Shown here one piece after another: positions 38,631 through 45,869 of a stretch of DNA of 64,000 nucleotides. Under the pieces are notes generated by a model, which saw only the letters and a program-made list of their open reading frames with translations, was not told the DNA's origin and ran no database searches. The position numbers and the translations under genes are program-made. Source of the stretch: an uncultured Collinsella sp. (GTDB lineage Bacteria; Actinomycetota; Coriobacteriia; Coriobacteriales; Coriobacteriaceae); the NCBI GenBank assembly GCA_902491765.1, contig CABUIY010000002.1, positions 1 through 64,000 of the forward strand, given 5' to 3'. How positions within the stretch are numbered: the stretch's first letter is position 1; each line of letters starts with the position of its first letter.

Positions 38631-38885
38631 ATGGGTCCGTTCCAGATTCTTCTGTTTGTCGTTTGGGCTGTCTCTGCCGTGGCGCTGACGATTCTCGTCC
38701 TGATGCATTCCGGTAAGGGCACCGGCGTTTCGGATATGATCGCTAGCTCGCTGTATAACTCCAGCTCTGCCACGGGCGTCATGGAGCAGAACCTCGATCG
38801 CCTGACGGTAATTATGGCCGTTGTTTTTGCCGTGTGCGTCGTCCTGTGCATGTTCTTCTTCCCGCAGGGCATCGTGGGCTACTAA
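38631..38885 (+). CDS. secG: Preprotein translocase subunit SecG
   Basis: An 84-residue membrane protein with two hydrophobic helices (about 4-26 and 59-78) joined by a glycine/serine loop containing HSGKGTG, the SecG signature. It assists the SecYE channel in export. It sits after the glycolytic genes, as in many Gram-positive genomes. GGAG lies eight bases before the ATG, and a terminator follows. Confidence 0.93.
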   Translation: MGPFQILLFVVWAVSAVALTILVLMHSGKGTGVSDMIASSLYNSSSATGVMEQNLDRLTVIMAVVFAVCVVLCMFFFPQGIVGY

Positions 38886-38910
38886 GCATCGGCGTATATA
38901 CGTTTGCAAT

Positions 38911-38937
38911 GGGTCTCGCATGTGCGGGACCCTTTTT
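38911..38937 (+). terminator. secG terminator
   Basis: GGGTCTCGC pairs with GCGGGACCC (one T-G pair) around a 4-base loop, followed by TTTTTGTTT. Confidence 0.92.
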
Positions 38938-39127
38938 GTTTACATATTTGTAACAGAGTCAAAATATCCCCACATACTTCGCCCAACTAAAGAAATTCTC
39001 GACCGTTAACCGGAATTAGCCCCAAATCGTGCATAAAATGCGCTACTGTATTGCAAAACGTTGGTTCGTTGTGCATAACCAGCCATAGCAGCGGGCGGCG
39101 TTTTGATGGTTCGGATCGGATTGTCTC

Positions 39128-39137
39128 GACATATGTC
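39128..39137 (+). promoter_or_regulatory. Palindrome upstream of second opp operon
   Basis: GACATATGTC is a perfect 10-base palindrome 41 bases before the oppA start, flanked by TC and CGAC. It could be an operator. The rest of the 241-base gap after the secG terminator is relatively A/T-rich but shows no confident promoter. Confidence 0.35.
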
Positions 39138-39178
39138 CGACTGAACATTTCTTTGTCCTATCTCATAAGGAGGATGGC

Positions 39179-40855
39179 ATGGCTGATTCTATGTTCCACC
39201 AGCCCGTTATGGGTCGTCGCGCCTTTGTTGGCGGCACCCTTGCTGCGAGCTCCATGGCTTTTCTTGCCGCATGCGGCAAGAAGGGCGGCGACACTTCCGG
39301 TTCTGAGTCCGGTTCGACGCTGAACTTCTACATCAACAACCCGGTCTGCATCGACCCCTACAATGTCCAGGAGGACCAGGGCACTCAGGTCGAGTACCAG
39401 CTCTTTGACGCTCTGACCTCTTATGACGCCGAGAAGGGCGAGATCGTTCCGCTGGCTTGCGAGTCCTTCGAGGCCAACGACGACGCCACCGAGTTCACCT
39501 TCAAGATCAAGAAGGCCAAGTTCCACAACGGTGACGACGTTACCTCCAAGTCCTTCAAGCTCGGTTGGGAGCGTCTGGTCAACACCAAGTCGGCCATCGC
39601 TACCGAGTATGGCCCTTCCGAGGTCTCCTATCACCTTTCCATGGTCGAGGGCTATGACGATCTGCTTGCCGGTAACGCTACTGAACTCAGCGGTGTTACC
39701 TGCCCCGACGATGAGACCCTCGTCGTCAAGCTGTCTTCCGCTTACGCCGACTTCCCCTTCGTCGCCTCTCACCCGGCTCTGGCCCCGGTTCCCGAGTGCG
39801 CCGAGTCCGATGCCAAGAGCTTCTACCTTGCACCGGTCGGTAACGGCCCGTTCATGATGGACGGCAAGTGGGAGGATGGTCAGGAGATCAACCTCAAGAA
39901 GTTCGACGATTACTATGGCGACAAGGCCAAGATCGATGGCATCCACTTCCAGGTCATCAAGGACATGGAGACCGCTTACAAGGAGTTCCAGGCCGGTAAC
40001 CTCGATGTCTGCGACGTTCCCGTTGCTCAGATCGACGCCGCCAAGAAGGATCGCGGCGTGTCCAAGGACGGCTACACCATGGGTGACGGCGAGCGCATGC
40101 TGCTCGGCTCCGAGCCTTCCACCTACTACCTGACCTGCAACAACACGGCCGAGCCGTTCAACAACGCCGACCTGCGCAGGGGTATCTCCCTGGCCATCAA
40201 CCGTGAGGCCATCTGCAAGACTATCTTCAAGGGTACCCGTACCCCCGCCGACGGCATTGTTCCTCCGGGCATCGATGGCTACAAGGAGGGCGCATGGGAG
40301 TTCTGCGCCTACGACGTCGACAAGGCTAACGAGTACCTCGACAAGGTTGCTCCCGCTGGCGCTAACGGCGATCGTGGCATTAACGTGACCCTTTCCTACA
40401 ACCAGGATGGTGGCCACAAGGAGATCATGGAGTCCATCATCGGTGACCTCGCCAAGGTTGGCGTTACCGCTGTCTCTGATACCCCTGAGTGGTCTGCCTT
40501 GCTCGAGCAGTACCAGAACTTTAACTATCAGTTCGGTCGTCTGGGTTGGATTGCCGACTACCCGATTATGGACAACTTCCTGTATCCGCTGTTCCACTCC
40601 GACTCCCTCGGTGGCGACAACCGCTCCGGTTACAACAACCCCGAGTTCGACGCCAAGGTCAACGAGGCTCGCACCACGGTTGACGACGAAGAGCGCGTTG
40701 CTAAGATGCAGGAGGCCGACGCTATGGTCGCTGCCGACTGCCCGGTCATCCCGGTGATGTTCTACACGCACACCATCGTCGGCTCCGATCGCATCAAGCA
40801 CCTCTATGTCGATCCGCAGAAGCACGCCGAGCTGGGTACCGCTGAGCTCGCCTAA
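39179..40855 (+). CDS. oppA: Oligopeptide-binding lipoprotein
   Basis: A 558-residue SBP family 5 protein that would capture oligopeptides outside the cell. The signal has GRRAFVGG (Tat-like) and the lipobox LAAC with the lipid-bearing Cys at residue 32. Conserved family segments include YQLFDAL near 72, NGPFMMDGKW near 222, and ADYPIMDNFLYPLF near 461. AAGGAGG precedes the ATG. It is distinct from the sialic-acid-island binding protein, which is shorter. A hairpin separates it from oppB. Confidence 0.92.
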   Translation: MADSMFHQPVMGRRAFVGGTLAASSMAFLAACGKKGGDTSGSESGSTLNFYINNPVCIDPYNVQEDQGTQVEYQLFDALTSYDAEKGEIVPLACESFEANDDATEFTFKIKKAKFHNGDDVTSKSFKLGWERLVNTKSAIATEYGPSEVSYHLSMVEGYDDLLAGNATELSGVTCPDDETLVVKLSSAYADFPFVASHPALAPVPECAESDAKSFYLAPVGNGPFMMDGKWEDGQEINLKKFDDYYGDKAKIDGIHFQVIKDMETAYKEFQAGNLDVCDVPVAQIDAAKKDRGVSKDGYTMGDGERMLLGSEPSTYYLTCNNTAEPFNNADLRRGISLAINREAICKTIFKGTRTPADGIVPPGIDGYKEGAWEFCAYDVDKANEYLDKVAPAGANGDRGINVTLSYNQDGGHKEIMESIIGDLAKVGVTAVSDTPEWSALLEQYQNFNYQFGRLGWIADYPIMDNFLYPLFHSDSLGGDNRSGYNNPEFDAKVNEARTTVDDEERVAKMQEADAMVAADCPVIPVMFYTHTIVGSDRIKHLYVDPQKHAELGTAELA

Positions 40856-40952
40856 GAGTTTGCAGCTTCCGTGAGGGTCAAGTATTTACGTAGACCTCAT
40901 GGGAAACATACAGTTCTCCCTAACCTGGGGTAAACTGGCTGATGGTAATTTT

Positions 40953-40980
40953 GGGATGCCGGTCTGGCGATCGGCATCCC
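40953..40980 (+). terminator. Attenuating hairpin between oppA and oppB
   Basis: A perfect 9-bp stem (GGGATGCCG with CGGCATCCC, 10-base loop) is followed by ATTTAGG. It would raise oppA transcript over the membrane subunits. Confidence 0.7.
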
Positions 40981-41011
40981 ATTTAGGTTAATCCCTAGAT
41001 AGGGGAGTGGT

Positions 41012-42049
41012 ATGGGTAAGTACATCGTTAAACGTGTGCTTCAGTTCATCCCGGTATTTTTGGGCGTTACGCTGATTCTGTTCGCCCTTCAGAATATCGT
41101 GCCGGGAGATCCGATCAAGCTGATCGGTGGAGACAAGGCTCTGTCCCCCGAGGTGGAGCTTCAGCTTCGCGTCCGCTATCACCTGGTCCAGTCGGACGAG
41201 GACGGCAACGCGATCCTTGACGAGAACGGCGACCCCGTTCAAACGTCGCTCGTGGACCGTTACTTGTATTACATGAACGGCCTGCTTCATGGCGATCTGG
41301 GCAATTCGTATCAGCGCAAGCTGCCGGTTACGGAAATCTTTGCCCAGAAGTATCCGTATACGGTCAAACTTGCCGCGTGCGCCATCGTGCTCGAGGCAAT
41401 TATGGGTATCGGTGCGGGTATCATTTCGGCGGTAAAGCGTTATTCCTTCTGGGATATTTTGGTAACGCTCACCACGTCGATCCTCGTTGCGGTCCCGGCC
41501 TTCTGGCTCGGTATGTTGCTGCAGCTGTTCTTTGGCGTCATCCTCAAGGACGCTACGGGCGGTGCAATCTCCATGCCGATCTCGGGTGCCGGCGGTTCCA
41601 GCTCTCAGTATCAGGATTGGATGCACTATGTGCTTCCGACCATTACGCTGGCTTCGGTTTCGACCGCTTATGCCGCCCGCATTATGCGCTCGCAGCTGCT
41701 TGACGTCATGAACCAGGATTACATCCGTACGGCAAAGGCCAAGGGTCTCTCCAATCGCGCGATCATCGTCAAGCATGCGCTTAAGAATGCACTCATCCCC
41801 GTCGTTACCTATATTGGTGTCGACTTTGGTGGCATGCTTTCGGGCGCCATCCTGACCGAGACGGTCTTTAACTGGCCCGGTATCGGCTATGAGGTCTATC
41901 GCGCCATTAGCATGCGTGACTGGCCCATCGTTATGGGCGGCGTTACGCTCATCGTTGTCGTCGTCATGGTGATCAACCTGCTCGTCGACATTAGCTATGC
42001 ATTCCTCGACCCGCGCATCCGCCTTGGCGGTCCGTCGGATAAGGCCTAA
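41012..42049 (+). CDS. oppB: Oligopeptide ABC permease OppB
   Basis: A 345-residue permease of the DppB/OppB family. The starting YIVKRVLQFIPVFLG motif, six membrane helices, and the EAA loop DYIRTAKAKGLSNRAI are present. An extracellular loop of about 40 charged residues after the first helix is longer than in the SatB-like permease. It forms the channel with OppC. Confidence 0.93.
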   Translation: MGKYIVKRVLQFIPVFLGVTLILFALQNIVPGDPIKLIGGDKALSPEVELQLRVRYHLVQSDEDGNAILDENGDPVQTSLVDRYLYYMNGLLHGDLGNSYQRKLPVTEIFAQKYPYTVKLAACAIVLEAIMGIGAGIISAVKRYSFWDILVTLTTSILVAVPAFWLGMLLQLFFGVILKDATGGAISMPISGAGGSSSQYQDWMHYVLPTITLASVSTAYAARIMRSQLLDVMNQDYIRTAKAKGLSNRAIIVKHALKNALIPVVTYIGVDFGGMLSGAILTETVFNWPGIGYEVYRAISMRDWPIVMGGVTLIVVVVMVINLLVDISYAFLDPRIRLGGPSDKA

Positions 42050-42063
42050 GGGAGGTACGTCTC

Positions 42064-42999
42064 ATGCAGGAAACTGATTCTCAGTCTCAGGAGCAGGCTA
42101 CCGCCACCAAGGCCGCATCTGCTCCCGCCAAGTCCCGCACGCTGTGGGGCGACGCTTTTAAGCGTCTTCGCAAGAACAAGCTCGCCGTTATCGGTGTCTG
42201 CTGGATAATCATCGTCGTTTTGGTTGCCCTGACCGCAGATCTGTGGGCTAAGCCCTGGCTCGGTTCGCCGACGGCTTCCGACTCGACCACCATGGCCGAG
42301 ACGTCGCTGTTGGCTCCGTGTGCAGAGCACCCGTTTGGCACCGACGCCCTTGGTCGCGACATTCTCGTCCGCGTTATCTACGGTGCACGCGTTTCGCTGT
42401 CCGTCGGCATTATGGCCACCGCGATCTCCACGGTGATCGGTCTGGTCATGGGTGCTCTGGCCGGTTTCTACGGCGGGATCTGGGATACGATCATCATGCG
42501 CTGTGCGGACATCTTCCTGGCGTTCCCGTACGTGCTGTTCGTTGTCGCCATGATCGCCGTTATCGGCCGTGGTCTTCAGAACGTCTTTATCGCCATCGGC
42601 ATTCTCGGATGGCCTTCGATTGCGCGCGTCTTCCGCTCTGCAATCTTGACGGTCAAGGAAAACGACTATGTTGATGCTGCGCGCGCGATGGGTGCATCTG
42701 ATGCTCGTATCGTCGTGCGTCACATCTTCCCGAACTCCGTCGCCTCCATCGTGGTCTACGCGACCATGAACATTGGTGGCGCCATCCTGACCGAGTCCGC
42801 TCTGTCCTTCCTCGGCATGGGCGTTATTCCGCCTACGCCTTCGTGGGGCTCCATGATTCAGGACGGTCAGCAGTATCTTCTGACTGCTCCCTGGATGATG
42901 ATCATGCCCGGTCTGGCAATTCTCTCGACGGTGCTCGCCTTCACCCTGCTGGGTGACGGTCTGCGCGACGCCCTCGACGTCAAGATGAAGGACGCATAA
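42064..42999 (+). CDS. oppC: Oligopeptide ABC permease OppC
   Basis: A 311-residue permease with a cytoplasmic, alanine-rich N-terminus, FGTDALGRDIL near residue 93, and the EAA loop DYVDAARAMGASDARI. GGGAGG precedes the ATG by eight bases. It partners OppB and begins 14 bases after it. Confidence 0.94.
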   Translation: MQETDSQSQEQATATKAASAPAKSRTLWGDAFKRLRKNKLAVIGVCWIIIVVLVALTADLWAKPWLGSPTASDSTTMAETSLLAPCAEHPFGTDALGRDILVRVIYGARVSLSVGIMATAISTVIGLVMGALAGFYGGIWDTIIMRCADIFLAFPYVLFVVAMIAVIGRGLQNVFIAIGILGWPSIARVFRSAILTVKENDYVDAARAMGASDARIVVRHIFPNSVASIVVYATMNIGGAILTESALSFLGMGVIPPTPSWGSMIQDGQQYLLTAPWMMIMPGLAILSTVLAFTLLGDGLRDALDVKMKDA

Positions 43000-43001
43000 G
43001 G

Positions 43002-44093
43002 ATGAAGAAGAACAAGAACTATGTGGACCTGAAGGACCAGCCGGTTCCCGAGGGCCAGCATCTGCTCGAGGTCGATGACCTAAAGATGTATTTCCACACC
43101 GAGGATGGCGTCGTTCGCGCTGTCGACGGTGTCTCCTACACGCTCGATCGCGGCGAGACCCTCGGTGTCGTCGGCGAGTCCGGCTCCGGTAAGTCCGTGA
43201 CCGCCATGACCATCATGGGCCTTATCTCGATGCCTCCGGGAAAGATTGAGGGCGGCGACGTTCGCTATCGCGGTCGTTCTATCCTCGAGATGACCGAGGA
43301 AGAGATGCAGCACATTCGCGGTAACGATATCGCGATGATCTTCCAGGATCCTATGACCTCCTTGAACCCGGTCTATAAGATCGGCAAGCAGGTAGGCGAG
43401 GGTCTTCGTCTGCACCGTGGCTACTCCAAGCAGGAGGCGCTCAAGCGCGCCACCGAGCTTTTGGACCTCGTTGGCATTCCCGAGCCCGAGAAGCGCGTCA
43501 ATGAGTATCCGCACCAGTTCTCTGGCGGTATGCGTCAGCGCGTCATGATCGCTATGGCTCTTGCCTGCGACCCCGATATTCTGATTGCCGACGAGCCCAC
43601 GACTGCCTTGGACGTTACCATTCAGGCTCAGATTATTGAGCTTATGCAGGAAATGCAGGAGAAGAACGGCAACGCCATCATCATGATCACCCATGACCTG
43701 GGTGTCGTCGCTGATATGGCCGACAAGATCATGGTTATGTATGCTGGCCGTCCCGTCGAGTTCGGTACTGCTGAGGAAATTTTCTACGAGAGCCGTCACC
43801 CCTATACCTGGGGCCTTATCCGCTCCATCCCGGAGCAGGCCATCGATGAGAAGAAGCCGCTTACGCCGATTCACGGCAACCCGCCTTCGCTCATGAACCT
43901 GCCCGAGGGCTGCGTGTTCTCGCCTCGTTGCCCCTATGCAACCGATAAGTGCCGCAAGCAGCGCCCCGAGCGCGTTGTCACCGAGTCCGGCCACTATTCT
44001 GCGTGCCATTATTCCGGTGACCCCGAGTTCCTCAAGAACGCCCCTGAGACGTCCCGTACGCGCAAGGATTCCAAGAAGGGAGGCGAGGCGTAA
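43002..44093 (+). CDS. oppD: Oligopeptide ABC ATPase OppD
   Basis: A 363-residue ATPase. Walker A GESGSGKS lies near 63, the signature reads FSGGMRQR near 175, and Walker B ILIADEPTTALD near 194. The C-terminal cysteine-containing segment GCVFSPRCPYATDKC is typical of OppD and DppD, where it has been linked to an iron-sulfur cluster. It starts two bases after oppC. Confidence 0.95.
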   Translation: MKKNKNYVDLKDQPVPEGQHLLEVDDLKMYFHTEDGVVRAVDGVSYTLDRGETLGVVGESGSGKSVTAMTIMGLISMPPGKIEGGDVRYRGRSILEMTEEEMQHIRGNDIAMIFQDPMTSLNPVYKIGKQVGEGLRLHRGYSKQEALKRATELLDLVGIPEPEKRVNEYPHQFSGGMRQRVMIAMALACDPDILIADEPTTALDVTIQAQIIELMQEMQEKNGNAIIMITHDLGVVADMADKIMVMYAGRPVEFGTAEEIFYESRHPYTWGLIRSIPEQAIDEKKPLTPIHGNPPSLMNLPEGCVFSPRCPYATDKCRKQRPERVVTESGHYSACHYSGDPEFLKNAPETSRTRKDSKKGGEA

Positions 44094-45122
44094 ATGGCAG
44101 ACAATAACGAGCGCACTCCGTTGCTGAAGGTCGAGCACCTCTCTAAGGAGTTCCCCGCAGAGTCCGGCATGTTCGCCAAGCGTTTTTCCAAGCGTGTCGT
44201 CTCTGCTGTAAATGACATCTCTTTTGAGATTTATCCTGGCGAGACCTTCGGTCTGGTTGGCGAGTCTGGTTGTGGTAAGTCCACCACTGGCCGCACTATC
44301 ATGCGTCTGACCAAGCCGACTGCCGGTAAGGTGTTCTTCCAGGGCAAAGACGTTGCCGAGATGAGCAAGCACGAGATCAAGGACATGCGTCGCGAGATGC
44401 AGTTCATCTTCCAGGACCCCTATGCTTCGCTCAACCCTCGTATGACCATCGGTGAGATCGTCTCCGAGCCCATGACCATTCATGGCGTGGGCACCAAGGA
44501 GGAGCGCATTGAGCGCGTCCGCGAGCTTCTCGACGTTGTCGGACTGAACCCCGAGCACATCAACCGCTATCCTCATGAGTTCTCCGGCGGTCAGCGTCAG
44601 CGTGTCGGTATTGCCCGCGCTTTTGCGCTGAAGCCCAAGCTGATTATCTGCGACGAGCCAGTTTCTGCTCTGGATGTGTCCATTCAGGCCCAGGTTCTGA
44701 ACCTGCTCAAGGAACTGCAGGACAAGTTCGGTACCGCGTATCTGTTTATCGCTCACGACCTGTCCGTCGTGCAGCACATTTCCGATCGCGTTGCCGTTAT
44801 GTATCTGGGTAAGATGGTTGAGGTTTCGGACTGGAAGACGCTCTACAGCGAGCCTCACCATCCGTACACGCAGTCGCTGCTGTCTGCCGTGCCGGTTCCC
44901 GATCCTGATATCCAGAAGACCCGCAAGCGCATCATCCTCGCTGGCGATCCGCCGTCGCCGCTGGATCCGCCGACCGGTTGCCGTTTCCACACTCGCTGCC
45001 CGATCGCTCAGGGTATCTGCTCTGAGAAGCTTCCCGAGTTTAAGGAAGTTGCACCTGGTCACTGCTGCGCGTGCCACTTCGCGGAGCCGTTCCCGATCAA
45101 GGAATCGCACATCGACCTGTAG
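44094..45122 (+). CDS. oppF: Oligopeptide ABC ATPase OppF
   Basis: A 342-residue ATPase. Walker A GESGCGKST lies near 58, FSGGQRQR near 163, and Walker B LIICDEPVSALD near 182. A C-terminal GCRFHTRCPIAQGIC segment resembles that of OppD. It abuts oppD and ends the operon; a giant hairpin lies 16 bases downstream. Confidence 0.95.
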   Translation: MADNNERTPLLKVEHLSKEFPAESGMFAKRFSKRVVSAVNDISFEIYPGETFGLVGESGCGKSTTGRTIMRLTKPTAGKVFFQGKDVAEMSKHEIKDMRREMQFIFQDPYASLNPRMTIGEIVSEPMTIHGVGTKEERIERVRELLDVVGLNPEHINRYPHEFSGGQRQRVGIARAFALKPKLIICDEPVSALDVSIQAQVLNLLKELQDKFGTAYLFIAHDLSVVQHISDRVAVMYLGKMVEVSDWKTLYSEPHHPYTQSLLSAVPVPDPDIQKTRKRIILAGDPPSPLDPPTGCRFHTRCPIAQGICSEKLPEFKEVAPGHCCACHFAEPFPIKESHIDL

Positions 45123-45138
45123 CCGGTTGTTATCGTCC

Positions 45139-45270
45139 GGGCCCGCGCTGGACTTAGTTTTCAGAACGTCCTCGACCATGGAAACCCCCTTATCCTGCTC
45201 CTTCGGAGCCGCGGATAAGGGGGTTTCCTGGTCTGCGGAATGTTCTGAAAACTAAGTCCAGCGCGGGCCC
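45139..45270 (+). repeat. Long-arm hairpin element 1
   Basis: A perfect 29-bp inverted repeat (45139-45167 with 45242-45270) encloses a second stem. GACCA pairs with TGGTC, then a perfect 16-bp GGAAACCCCCTTATCC-type arm (45180-45195 with 45213-45228), and finally a small GCTCC-TTC-GGAGC apex. The whole 132 bp folds into one rod. There is no T-run and no reading frame. It is the first of five such elements in the window. Confidence 0.9.
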
Positions 45271-45336
45271 TGCGGCAACGCGGCAGGGAGGGGTGCGATT
45301 CCTTGATCGCTCACTTAATCTAATAGGAAAGTTAGT

Positions 45337-45366
45337 GAGGCCGGAGCTTTAGCTCCGGCCTCTTTA
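45337..45366 (+). terminator. Terminator-like hairpin after the opp operon
   Basis: An 11-bp perfect stem (GAGGCCGGAGC with GCTCCGGCCTC, loop TTTA) is followed by TTTATATA. Confidence 0.8.
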
Positions 45367-45372
45367 TATAAG

Positions 45373-45391
45373 GGCTCGGCAAAGCCGAGCC
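45373..45391 (+). repeat. Small perfect hairpin
   Basis: GGCTCGGC-AAA-GCCGAGCC lies seven bases after the preceding terminator. Its role is unknown, possibly part of a tandem terminator. Confidence 0.6.
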
Positions 45392-45451
45392 ACCAAATAT
45401 ATATCAGCCCCAGAACATGTTTGAGAACTGTGTCCGGAGTACATACTCTTA

Positions 45452-45576
45452 GGGCCGGAATGAGGTTGCTTTCCAACGCATTCCGCAGGGGGCGGCATTA
45501 TTTTGTAGCGCGAAGCGCGGAGCAAAATAATGCCGCATGCCCGAGGACGCGTTGGAAAGCAACCTCATTCCGGCCC
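45452..45576 (+). repeat. Long-arm hairpin element 2
   Basis: A perfect 28-bp inverted repeat (45452-45479 with 45549-45576) surrounds a perfect 14-bp stem (45492-45505 with 45523-45536) topped by GCGC-GAA-GCGC. Its sequence is unrelated to element 1, but the rod-within-rod plan is the same. The 598-base gap 45123-45720 holds both elements, two smaller hairpins and the tRNA promoter, and no credible gene. Confidence 0.9.
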
Positions 45577-45613
45577 GAACAGGTCAGTTTACCTGCGCAT
45601 TTACAAATTCGTA

Positions 45614-45663
45614 AACTTTTTTGAAAAAAGTGCTTGCACAGTTCTCGAATCATAGGTTATTAT
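45614..45663 (+). promoter_or_regulatory. tRNA-Leu promoter with A-tract element
   Basis: A TTTTTTGAAAAAAGT block lies just before TTGCAC (45634-45639); TATTAT (45658-45663) follows 18 bases later. The same block precedes two other tRNA promoters in this window. Confidence 0.75.
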
Positions 45664-45720
45664 CTTCCTCGTTGAACGCGCGGGTCCAACAAAACGAACT
45701 GCGAATCAACAACATAGCAT

Positions 45721-45810
45721 GTCGGAGTGGCGGAATTGGCAGACGCGCTAGCTTGAGGTGCTAGTGACCGCTTTTTGGTCATGCGGGTTCAAGTCCCGCC
45801 TCCGACACCA
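45721..45810 (+). tRNA. tRNA-Leu (GAG)
   Basis: The acceptor stem GTCGGAG pairs with CTCCGAC. Anticodon GAG lies in TTGAGGT, flanked by the TAGC/GCTA stem. A long variable arm (TGACCGCTTTTTGGTCA) marks it as class II. CCA is encoded at 45808-45810. Confidence 0.96.
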
Positions 45811-45821
45811 TCGCATTTGAG

Positions 45822-45844
45822 AAGCCTCTTCGGAGGCTTTTTTG
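45822..45844 (+). terminator. tRNA-Leu terminator
   Basis: AAGCCTC-TTCG-GAGGCTT is a 7-bp stem with a stable tetraloop, followed by TTTT. Confidence 0.92.
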
Positions 45845-45869
45845 TTACCGATAGACGGTGGGGTCCACG

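Noticed and set aside
45139..45576. Treating the two long hairpins as ordinary terminators
   Set aside because: They have no T-run, arms of 28-29 bp plus inner stems, and a separate conventional terminator (45337-45366) lies between them.
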